A DNA stretch of 64,000 nucleotides. Origin: Halichoerus grypus (taxonomy: Eukaryota; Chordata; Mammalia; Carnivora; Phocidae). Below the pieces are notes generated by a model. That model made no database searches. It saw nothing but the letters and a program-made list of their open reading frames with translations, and was not told where the DNA came from. The DNA is taken from NCBI RefSeq assembly GCF_964656455.1, contig NC_135718.1, positions 48,422,014 through 48,486,013 of the forward strand. The letters run 5' to 3'. A program made the position numbers and the translations under genes. Shown one piece after another: positions 36,401 to 48,400 of this stretch (the stretch's first letter is position 1; the number at the start of each line of letters is the position of its first letter).

Positions 36401-39400
36401 CAGCAAATTGAGGGGAGTGATCCATTCTGGAGGGGACGAGAGGATAAAAGGAGGATGCGGCGGGGGATTTAGGGACAGCTGAAGTGGTTTATTTCTTTGG
36501 AGAGCAATTTGAGACATGTGACAAGAAAACCAGGATTAGAGCTAGGCGGCAAGTACTTAAAATCTTGTTATATTATGTGCGCTGCTTTTCTGTATGTTTG
36601 GAATATACTCTACTGTTTTTTTTTTTTTTTTTTTTTCAGAAAAAGACTCTAGACGGTAGAGTGGGCTTAGTGGTTTTCTGACGATTTCACAATGTACAGT
36701 TCTGATCTGCCACAGTGAAAGCATTTTTACAAAACAGTGAAGGTTTTAACTGCCCGAGGAACCTATTTACTGCTTTTAAAAATGGGTTTGTATTTCAGTA
36801 TCCTTGCCTTGTAAGATAAGATTGCCTTTGAAGGGAAGAGTTTTGCTAAAAAAAGAGAGAGAGAAGAAAAAGGGGAAAATACTGCCTGCCCTGACTGAGC
36901 TGATTTCTGGGGTACCCTTCATCTGCAGCAGTCTGTACTGTCTTACTTTTAGTCTTAAGAGTAAAAGTCTTACTTTTACATGTCCATTTCAGTAGTGTTT
37001 CATGCATTCATAATGTTGAGCTAGTGCTTAGGTCTTAGAGGAATAGACTCCCTTTCCGTGTCTCTGTGATTTTGACTTTTAGCTCTTTCTTGTTCATCGT
37101 CTTTACTGAGGGTGAACCCTCCCTTCAAAGGGAGTATTCAGTAGTCCTAGGTTCTGGATCTTGGGGCTGCAGAAATCTGATAACTCAGGGTCCATGCTGA
37201 ATAAGCAGATGATTCCTGGCCTGTTGCAGTTGGAACGGTTAAGCAAGCTTTTCTGGTTGAGTCCTATCATTTGAGGAATAAAGAAACCGAAACCCAGAGA
37301 TGTGGAGTGACCCACCCGAGGGCTCAGATCCCCTGAGGTGCTTAGCAGAAGTCAGCAGGCCCCTGGCAACCAAATAACTCATTTTGTTTTTTATTCTTGA
37401 GAGCAGCACCTTGAGTGAACTTCAGTATCTGTGATTCGGAGTAGAATACTGTCTTGCTTAAAACCCTCCCATGGCTCCCATCTCATTCAGGTTACAGTCT
37501 TTGTTTGCCGAGAGCCTTGAAGTTGTGTGCCCACTCCTGCAGCTTCCTTTCGAATCCACTCCTTGTTCATTGGGCTCTGACTGGAGCCCTGCCCTCCTCT
37601 TTGTGCCTAGAACGTGTGTGGTGGTTCTGGCCTCAGGGCCTTTGCACTTGCTCACCCCTTTGTGCTCTAACTGCTGTTCTTCATTTGCATCCAAATTCAG
37701 AAGTCAGCTTCTTAGAGAGGCCTCCTTAAGCCTTAGGCCTTCTGTCTTTTCTCAATAGCCCCTATTATGCTCTGAAGTTATTTATTATTTTTATCTCTCT
37801 TTCTCTTTACCTGTCTACCTACCTGTCTCTGTGTGTTTGTATCCTTGCATGAGGATAAAAAGTCCACAAGCCACAGTCTTTATGTGTCCTGTCCAACATC
37901 ACCAGCATCTAGAGTATATTAGATACTGGTATTGGGGGTCCTCAACACCTCCCCCAGGTTTGGTGATTTGCTAGGAGGAGTCGCAAGACTCAACATATAA
38001 TCATACTCAGGGCCAAAATTTATTTCAGCGAAAGCACACAGAGCAAAATCCACAAAGGGAAGAGGTGCATGGAGCGAAATCCAGAGGAAAGCAGGTCAAG
38101 TTTCCAGGAGTCCTCCGCTGTGGAGTCACATGGGACACGCTTCTTCTGTCATTGAATTGTGACCTACTCCCAGCCCAGGGATTTTACTGGGCTCCTGCCT
38201 CCCGGGCACCCTCTGCCTAGCATGTACTGAAATTCTGGACTCCCAGAAGAAAGCTTGTGCTTAGCCTAAGCCACACTGTTCGTCCAGTCCAGGCACCAGG
38301 AGCCCCTTTGACCACTTGAGGAGCGTTTTACCTGAGTGTCAGGAACCTGCCATTCAGGTTCCCAGATGCCAGCCAAAGGTCAACTTGTAAGCAGACCTTT
38401 CTTAGGATAGAAGTCTCGGGCCCGCTTCAGTAACTCCTTTCTGCACACTTAAGAAATATTTGTGAATGAGTAAATTGTCCAGTATGACGGCAGGGCCTTT
38501 GGAATCAGACCTCAAGACTCCTGAAGGCCCGAAGGTGTGGCCTCCCCTCCTTTGTCAGCAATACTATCCCTAGACGGACTGACGAGAGTGGTGCGTCTGT
38601 CCTTCCTCCTGTCTTCAGGCCCTTGGTAAGTGTGACGCTCTGATCCCCAGGTGTTGAAGCTCAACGGGTCATCAGAGATTCTCAATAAGCTGTACGACAC
38701 GGCCATGGACAAGTTGGAGGTGGTCAAGAAGGACTATGATGCCCTGCGGAAGAGGTACAGCGAGAAGGTCGCCATCCACAACTCCGACCTGAGCCGCCTG
38801 GGGCAGCTGGAGGAGGAGAACCAGCGTCTGCTGAAGCAGGCCGAGATGCTGACGCAGCAGAGGGACACGGCCATCCAGCTGCAGCACCAGTGTGCGCTCT
38901 CCCTGCGGAGGTAAGAGTCGCCCCGCCGCCCTGCTCCTGCACAGGGAACGGCCACAGGGCCGAGTGGGCCGCCGTGGCCTTAGGACCCACTCTCCTTTAG
39001 GGGCTTACTGTTATCTGCAAGGCTCCCCCCACTTCCAGGGGGTTGGCGGGGAGGGGGGGCAAATGGACTGTGCCTTTTCAGGCAAAAAAATATTTTTGGA
39101 ACATTTGGGAAACATTTTGTTGGCACTCGGTGTGGCTTGGGAATTGTGCTCCTTCCTGCCATCCGAACAGCTCTGGTGTGTTCTGCCCACCCTGTTTCTT
39201 AGGTCTCCCCACAAGCCTCTTCCCTCTGTGTCACCCACCCACCCAGCAAATAGGAGAGTTAATTGTCCTAGGCATTATTCCCTCTAAAATTTCATTTTTT
39301 TTTAAAGGTGTATATGATCTAGGGAAGTGACCCATGCTCTCAAACAGTGTTTGGTAGGGTGTATTCCTATGGAACACCAGTCCCCTGGAGCTTTCACTGG

Positions 39401-42400
39401 TGTCCTATGCAAGGTGTTCTCTGGATGTAAAAAGGATTAAGAATTGCTGAGTTACACTCAGACAGGTGTCTGTACTGCAGGACTTCTCAGAGCCTTCCCT
39501 CTGGGACTCTGCACTAGCCACTCCAGGAGGGGACACAGTGTTTCCCAGTGTAGGCCATCAGAGAACACACATTCTTTTTCAGTGGAGTTCCGTGAAGAGT
39601 TGGTATTCTAAAGAACACGCGTTCAGAAATGCTGGTGGAGAGCTGCGGGTTCTGACTTGCAGGGTTGCCTGTGTGGAAGGTGCCTCCCGGCCTGGAAGGG
39701 CTGAGCTGTCCTCTTGCGCCAGTCACCCACACCCAGGCCTTATCGTCTGCATCTGGGAAATGAGGTGGTCAGACTAAATGATCGTTAAGGCCATGTTTAT
39801 TTCTTATATGCTGTGTTTCTAGCGTTGTTTTGTTTTTATTCTTAAAAAAGAATGTAGTTGACTGTGGAAGAAATACACTGTTATTTCCAGTACAGCAGAA
39901 GGCATGAAGTCCTCAGATCAACTTGTGGTATTTGTAGAAGGCTGAGAAAAATTCCAGGTCCAGGGGCACCGGCGCCCCGTGACTTCCCTCTTTCAGACGT
40001 GCGGATGACCTCACTCGAAACTTCATGCTCGAGTGTCCAGGACAGCAGCACTGCCTGGGCAGGTCCCCACCCCCACGTCCCAGCTGCCTCTCTCCCCCAG
40101 GTTTGAGGCGATCCACCATGAGCTGAACAAGGCCACGGCCCAGAACAAGGACCTGCAGTGGGAGATGGAGCTGCTGCAGTCCGAGATGACCGAGCTGAGG
40201 ACCATGCAGGCAAAAATGGCAAAGGAGTCGGAGAAGTACAAGGAGGAGCGGGATGCGGTGTACAGCGAGTACAAGCTCATCATGAGCGAGCGCGACCAGG
40301 TCATCTCCGAGCTGGACAAGCTGCAGACCGAGGTGGAGCTGGCCGAGTCCAAGCTCAAGAGCAGCACGTCCGAGAAGAAGGCGGCCAGCGAGGAGATGGA
40401 GGCCCTGCGGCAGGTGCGCAGGGGGGCGGCTGGCCTCCTGGCCTCTGGGAAAGCGGCGTGAGTAGGGCTGTGGTGGCCGCGCTGTCCACATTGGCAGAGC
40501 GGATGGCTTGTCCTGTTAGGCCTGCACGCTGGGTTATCGAGTGCCCCCTGGGTAGCTGCTGAGCTCACACTTGGGGCCCAGCTCCAGTGTGGGCTGCAGG
40601 GCTTGCAAAGGGAAGTCCAGCTGTGGGCGGGGCCTTGGAGCTTACAGCGACACAGGCAAGTCAGATGACACACACAGACATGCATGGACTCCGCGCATGG
40701 ACACCCCACACCCAGCCCTTGGTTAAGTGATCGTAGATCAGCCTTGTGCTGACGGTCAGTGCACATCTCAAAGACTTGCTCATTGGGAAGCAAGAGCCCA
40801 AGGCCAAGTGCCCAAAGCCATCAATACCTTTGGCCTTGTGAATGCAGAAGAGCACCCTCAGGGATGCCACACACACTGCCCCCACCGCGCCAAATAGCTG
40901 AGGAGTCTGCTCTTTAAAGGTCTGGGCTCCTGCTGGGAAGATGTACTAGGCTGAGCCCAAGGCCCTTCTAAAGCCTTGCTCCCTGGGGAACATGCCTCCA
41001 GGGTCAGGGGCTGGGGTCAAGTGGCATCAGAATCGGGCCACTAAGCTTGACTCCTGAGTGATCAGCAAGGAGTCTCTTTCCTACCTGAGCCACTTTGGCC
41101 TCATTGCTGACATGATTTCCCCCCAAGTCCAGGTGTGCCCTGCTGGGGCTTGTATGGGCTCGTGGAGTCCTTCTATTTGAGATTCCCTTCCCGTCCTTTT
41201 GGTTGGTGCTGTGGCTCACCTTAGAACTGCTGAAATTGATCGCAGCAGACTTTTTTCCCACTGAAATAGTCCTCCACTCCTGCCTCTTCATTCTGCTTGC
41301 TCTGCAGGTCAGTTACAATGCAGCTTTTAAGACTGGTCTGTGAGAAGTGAAAAGCAAGGTGTTAAAGGTCAGGCAGGTAGGCAGGGGGGCAGCGTGCATT
41401 AGACTGTTGCGGCAGAGCCCTTGGGACTAAGCCCGAGGCAGGGCTGACGCCCGAGGGGTGACTGGGGCCTATGAGTCTCTCTGCAGACAGTGATGCCTCC
41501 TTATGCCCAGGCAGTGCTCGGGGCCATGGGAATGCAAGGGACAAGGGCTGTGCTTGGAGAGTGGCACTCCTCAGTTATGGGACCTCTTGCCTCTTTGGGC
41601 CTCGGTTTCCTCATCTACAAAATGGACACGAGAGCAGTGCCTCACGGGGTAGCTGGGACCATAGTTGTTTACTTTATCGTTAAGATGATGGTTATGCCCA
41701 TCCAAGTCTCACTGCCCTGTTAGGATCGGAGTGAACCCTATGAAATTGTTTCTGTAGGCAAAAGGGGGCCAAATAAGAGCGATTTCATACAAGGGGAGTG
41801 AGACTTCTCCAGACCTTGAAGGAGAAGCCCTCGTGAAAAGGAATAGGAGCATGATGAGGGCATTTTTAATAAGCAAAGATAAAAGTATTAGAACATGGTC
41901 ATCGTCCTAGAGAAACCATCCCCTCATTTTTACATTCCGACATCTGAGAGCTGAATTGTTGGGGAAAATGTCAATATTAAATAAGGAAAACGAAACGGTG
42001 AAGCAGAAAACTGTGAGTCAGTCACTAAACGACACAGTCAGGGAGAATGTGTGACCTGCCGAGAAGGTGCTAGGCCAGCAGCCCTTGGGTTCTGGAGGTT
42101 CACCGTGCTCGGTGGCAGCGTGGAAGGGCTCCGGGCCTCCCACGGCGCCGGCAGCTGAGGGGGTCTGTCGTGTGTCCCCCCCAGGCCCCCCCGCCTTTTC
42201 CCAGCACTCCGCATGCCCTTCCGCCCGGAGCTGGTTTCCGGGCCTTCGCAGGGGGCATTGGCTGGGTGTCAAGTGTGCCTGTCAGCTGAGGCAGGAATCT
42301 CGTCTAGGCACCGTTCCGACTCAGCAGGCCAGAGCGGAGAAGCCCTGCTCCCACCCCGGCAGCTTCCAGAGCTGAAACCCTCGGCTCCTTCTCGAGTTTG

Positions 42401-45400
42401 TCTGGCTTCTCAGATAAGACCACGCCCCACCTGGCCAGAGGAGGCCACGTGTGTGGCCTTGGTCGTGCTAGCCCTGAGGTGTGGTTGGGACGAGGCTCCT
42501 TGGGATTGACCTCATCTCTCTCCAGCAGCCGCCTCATGGTGGGGTCCGCTGAGGTGGGCCTTCCAGCCAGGCTGCCTCCCTGATCTCGCAACTGCCTTCA
42601 TTCTGCTCAGCTAAGGAAGCGGTTCTTTTCTTTCTGACAGACCGTGCATCCTCTACACTCTTCCCTTCTCTTTGCTCCTCCCTCTTTCCTCTCTCACCAC
42701 CCTCTGCCCTCTCCCCCCTCTTCTCTGGAGAGGGTTGTGGTGAAAAAAGGGCTTTAGGGGGCCTGTCTGGGTCTTTGCCTGGCTCTGGATGCTGCCCTCT
42801 CTCCTGCTTCCCCCCTCCCCGAATGGGCATGTCCACGGGAGCTTCCCCGTCTAGGACCCCTGTCCCAGCCTCTGGCCACTGGCAGCCGGGTGCGGTGAGG
42901 ACTCACCGCCTTCGGGAGGGCGGAGGGACTGCCTGGGGCAGCTGGTGTCTGCCCCTGAGAAGCTGTGGGGCACCACGGCCTGACTCAGAGGTTCTTCCAG
43001 ATAACAAGTTATGTCCCAAGACCAGCGTCTCCGCCAGAGCTCCTGTCCCACGTCCTCACCTTCCTTCTGGCCCTGAATGCAGCTGTACCTCTGACGTCCG
43101 TGCTGTTGGTGGAGCTGAGCTCGGGCCGCGTGTGAGGGAGGGAGTACTGTTGGAGGTGGAGGACAAGCAGCAGGGGACCAGGAGGGCATTCCAAGAACAT
43201 TCCCACATCTGGGGAGGGCTGTGAGATACTGCCCGGCTAGAAGAGACGGGCGTGCTCAGGGAGAGCTGTCTGCTCAGGGAGCACCGCCCTCTCCCTGGGA
43301 CCCTGGTGTGCCTCTGCGGGGTCATTCTCGTTGGCTTTGGTGCCTGGGCCGGGTGAGTGTCTCATGAGCACCGGTCCCTGGCTTCCCGAGCCTGCGGCCC
43401 CCTGGATCACCCACGGCGGACGGAAGGAGATCTCGGGTGGTGCTGTTGCAGATTAAGACCTGCCACTTGGAGATAGCACAGTGTAGAGGAGGAAGCACTG
43501 AAGCAAGAATCGAGGGACCTGGAATGGAGTTCAGCTCCCCACTAACGGGCGGGGCCTAGGCCAGTCACTTCCTGGGCCCTGAGCATCCTCATCCGTGTTA
43601 TCAGGATCTCCGCTCCCAGTTCTACTGTGCCTTTACGATGCCCCGTTGTTCTTCTCCCCTCTCAGTAAAACGAAGTCTTGTACTTCTTGTGTTTCTCATC
43701 TGGAAACGGTGTTTTGGGAGTGACTTCATTTTGGGGACCAACTATGGGGGTGGGGGAGGTGGGGAGGGGAGAGCGTGGGAGCTGCCTAGCTCTGGTGCTG
43801 ACCTCTCATGTCCCCCTTGTGGCCCTCACCTGGAGATGCTTATCCAGGGCCAAGTGGAAAGACCTTTCGGTGGAACCACATGGTAACACTTTCCAAATAT
43901 AAAACTGTATTAATATATTATAGAACACTGAGTAAAATGTAAATTTAAATAAATGTTATCATTAAACCTATTCTTTATCATAATAAATTCTTGACACCTT
44001 TAATAATAATAATCGGTTCTCAAAAAATAGCAAACTGAGCAAACCCCCAACGCTACATGAAAGGGGGAAAAAATCAGAACGGAAATAATTTGAATTGATC
44101 TTGAGAAATGTGGGATGTGAGCCGAGTGCACCAGCCACTGTCACTCTGGAGTTAAGGTGTACTTTCTGGGCAGACTTTTCTCCAGCTCCTACTGACTCTT
44201 GACTCTACTTGAGAGATGCAGGGTGGTTGTAAGGTGACTCCGTATTTTCCTCTGTCTCCCCCTTCCTCGTCTCTTGGCTTGAACCGCTGGGATCTCTCTG
44301 AGAGCACCTGAGCAGAGGTGGCGTGTCTGGCTCGCTGTGACAGGTGGGCCGTGGCTCCAGCAGGGGCCTACTTGCTGTGTTTCTCTTCCTTCTTCCTACT
44401 GCTCAGAGGTGGGGGTCCCCGGCACGCACACAGCAGAGCCTGTTCCTCTTGTGTCCTGTTCGTGTTTTGCCTCTGAAAGCGTTTGAGCAGAAGCGGGAAT
44501 GCCTCCTGCAGTAGATGCTCCCTTTGTTATTTTCCCCGCGTCGTCTAAGGATTCTCGAGGCGCAGAGGGACCTTTTCCCTATGAGTGCTTCCGAGAGTTG
44601 GATTTGAAACGGTAGCCAAGCATGTAATGCTTTGGGAGGTGTCAAGATGCAAATGTATCAGATTTCAGCTTTTTAAACAAACTGAGACACACAGGACTTC
44701 ACCAGCAAAAATACTGGTGTATTTTCAGATTTAAAAATAACTGTGTATGCCAGAGCATAAAAATGAGTATTGCAGACCCAGGGGGTTGGGAATCATCATG
44801 ATTGATGTCTGCACCTTTCACTGCATTCAGGCCTTGTGTCGTTATGTTTTGACGGGAGAGCTCTTTAGAGAGACGAGGTGGGCTGTCTAAGATAGGAGCA
44901 TGCGAGTGGCAGGGAGGAGCCTGGGACAAGCGTTCCGGGGGAGGCGTTCTACCTGGGCCACGGAGACTGAGGCTGAGGAGGGGCTCGGGTTCTGGGACAG
45001 GCTCTGCAGGGCCGGGAGAGTTTGGACAGGACCCTACCTCGTGCCATTAGGTGTCTTGAGTGTGTCTTGAGGTAGTCCCAGGGGGTGTAGGCGCAGCAGG
45101 GGTGTGTTGGGATGGGCTCAGGCTAGGATCCTGTGTTGCCCTCCATCCGGCTCCGGAGGGTTCGGCCCCAGCCCCCACACCAGCTAGAGGGCACTTCTGG
45201 ACCAGTAGGCTCAGTAACCACCCCTCTGCTTACCCCTTGACCCCACTAGATCAAAGACACAGTGACAATGGACGCGGGGAGAGCCAACAAGGAGGCCGAA
45301 CTCCTTCGAAAGCAGTGCAAGGCTCTGTGCCAGGAGCTGAAGGAAGCCCTCCAGGAGGCGGACGTGGCTAAGTGCCGGCGGGACTGGGCCTTCCAGGAGC

Positions 45401-48400
45401 GGGACAAGATCGTGGCAGAGCGGGACAGCATCCGGTACGGGGAAGCCCTGGGCTGGCATGGGCTCGTCTCCCCGTGCTGCACTGGGTCGGTGGGGAGGGT
45501 CAGAATCACTTGCCACGTGTCCTGATAAGATGGGAGTGACCTCGGTTCGTCTCTTCTCACCTGAGCCTTGCTCCATCGAGTTAGAGGTGCCCATTATGTC
45601 TCTACTTCCCTTTTCATTTCACCCTCGATGTCTGCATGTGCACTGTGTCTGGATGAGACCCTCCCCCTGCCATGAAATGGTGCAGACAGGTTTCTTTCTT
45701 AGGGGACTTCTGATGAAATGGACATACCAAGAATGCATTCTTTCAGTTGTTATTCTGTGGGCACCTACTGTGTGCCAGGATCTTAGATCCCTCTTACAAG
45801 GAGACCCTGGGAGAGAAACAACCTCCAAGGCTCCCAGACGGGTGTGATGCCCCCGCGGGGCCAGTGCTCGGGGGGCCACGGGCAGCTTTGTTGGACAGGG
45901 CAGCAGGGGAGGGAGATAATATGGATGGTGAATTCCAGGGCCACGGTCAGAGCTGTGATGGGGGCATGCAGGGGCGGGGCAGGGGGTGGGGGAACAGGCG
46001 GGGAAGTGTCCCTGGAAAGCATGACCTTCAAGTTAGAACTTAGGCCTGAGTGGGATTTTTCCAGGTGGAGGGGGGATGGGCATGGCCATGAACAAAGGCA
46101 TGTGGTGTGCCCGGGGCAGGGGCATGCTTGTGGACTTGGGAGTTACAGGAGAGGCGGCTGACAGGGTTCCTGAGGGCAGGCTGTGGGGGCCTCGAGAAGG
46201 AAGCCCTCAGTATAGTCTTGATTCTTGGCTGGGGGAGAGCCATGAGGGTTTGTGGTGGTGCTTGTGATTTTCAGAAAGATCCCTTGTGGTTATCGGGAGG
46301 AGAGACCACTATCTAGGAGGTGAGGGTTCAGGGTGGAGGGGATTGGGGGCTATGGAGAGGTGGGGACCAGCCCTTAGGGCCTCCAGCAATAGGGTGCTAT
46401 TCTGGGGGTGGCACAGAGCACACACTCCCCTGCTGCCCAGTCCCCTGTCCCTACCTTCTCTGCGAATGGCTGAGGTGGTACTGGGGTCCCAGGAGCCACA
46501 CGTCCTTTGGTGGGGAGTTATCAGGCCTGCACTTTGCACCTGCACAGAGCTCAGGGCTTCAGAGATGCATGAGGCATGATTCTTGTCCGAGTGGGGAGCT
46601 CAATTTAGTTGTAGAGTCGGGGACAGCTCTAGAAAGGCCTGCATGTGGGTAGAGATGAGGCATGTGGTAGGTGCTGGAATCCAGGGATCTGCCAGGTGGG
46701 CTGGGGCTGGGTTGGGCATTCACCCAGGCACATTGAGGGTGAAACAGTGGGATGAGCACTGAACGTTCAGAACCCGTTACCCAGTAACTGCAGAGATGTC
46801 TCTTTTCCTGGATCTCAGTGTCTTCTCTGCCCCTCGATGGGGTTGGCCTGGGTGGCTTCACCTCTAGACTCTCCAATGCTCCCTCAGTGCATTTGGAGGC
46901 GAGGTGGGCACCTGGGGTATTTGGGGGCTGGGGCTGCAGTCCACTGTAGGCTGTGAGTCCTCTGCCCCCTGCCCCTCACAGTGACCTCGGCCTCTGCCTC
47001 CTCTGCCAGGACGCTCTGTGACAACCTAAGGCGAGAGCGGGACCGGGCAGTGAGCGAGCTGGCCGAAGCTCTGCGAAGCCTGGACGACACGCGCAAACAG
47101 AAGAATGATGTCAGCCGGGAGCTCAAGGAGCTCAAGTACGTGGGGGTGGGCGCCTGCCTGCGGGGAGCGTGGTGGCCCCTCTCCTGTCAGGGCCGGGCCG
47201 CCCTGCCTGCCGACCCTTCACTCTGCCTCACTCTGTCAGTCTGTAGAATGGGTCTGAATGCCACCTCCGTGTTGTGAGTTAATGAGAAATTCTTAGACCA
47301 TCACAGAAGATGAGCACGTGGAGGTGGGCAGGCACCATGTGCAAACGCACATAGGAAGGAAGGTCTCTGTGCCTAGCCAGTCCATTTGGAGACAGGCAAG
47401 CGTCTACTGTCCATTCATTCATTCATTCCCTTTCTACCTCATTCATTCACCAACTCTACAAGGATTTACCGAGTGCCTGCTCTGGATGGGCCAGGCCTGT
47501 GGGAGGCACTGGGGAAGCCACCAAACAGTGGACCAGGTCTCCACCCTGTGGGGCTCATAGCACATAGGAGGAGACAGAGCACAGGTGGGTCGGACAGAGC
47601 GACAGCTCCGTGAACAAGGTGCTGACATCATGATGCAGTGTTTGGAAAGCCCTCACCACTTTGCAGTCTGTTCTGCCTGTCGTGTTGGGATGCCCGTTCG
47701 GAAGAGACTGTTTGGGGTGTCAGACAGCCTCCCCTCAGTTACGGCACTGCACCCGGGATTGTGATTTGAGACTTGGTGACCCGAAGGGGTGGGGTGAAGA
47801 TACAAAGATCAGAGCTACAAAGGGAGATTGGCAGAACACAGTAGCTGTCTCTGCAGGGTAGAAGCCGGGGCTCTCCGTTCTGATAGGGTGGTGTAGGGCG
47901 GTGAGGAGCGTGAGTGTGAGCGTGCAAGCCGCACTTGCTGGAGCAGCGGCGTTCAGACGGAGTGACAGCACCCCCCCTCCCCATTCAGTAACTCTAACAT
48001 GAGCCAACCAGCTTCATTTACTAGATAAAAACCCAGAACCTCTTGGGCTTGGGTGCTCTAAAGAAAATCTCCAGCTAAGAGGCAAAGTGACACACTCTCT
48101 CCAGGGACCCACCTTCGGTCTAGTAAGTGGTGGGATCAAATTAAGGTAAAGCCTGGTCCCTGGGGGCTTGAGCATGGGGCGGGGGGCGGGGGGGGGAAGT
48201 CGTGCATTTTAATGGAGCTGGAATTGCCTGGAACTTCTAAGAAAGTCGAATTCCACTTGTTTGTTCAGCATATCTGAATCTGCCCCTCCTCTTTGTTCTG
48301 GTGCTGGTGAGGAAGCCCCCGGTCTGCAGAGACAGCAGACATGCCCCAGTGGGTGAGAGATGAGCAGGTGCAGTGAGCATTAAACACAGGGCTGGTGGGA

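Larger units (their letters stand above)
28112..38650 (+). other. DLG5: DLG5 intron, 10.5 kb
   Basis: Begins with a CCATC-type minisatellite. L1 pieces follow at about 29500-30360 (antisense), 31130-31760 (sense) and 35295-36230 (sense). There are four antisense CAN-SINEs (33148-34989), a (TG)n run, an L2 (37445-37930) and a possible old LTR (37935-38420). 31800-33120 and 36240-37440 look like unique intron sequence. Confidence 0.8.
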
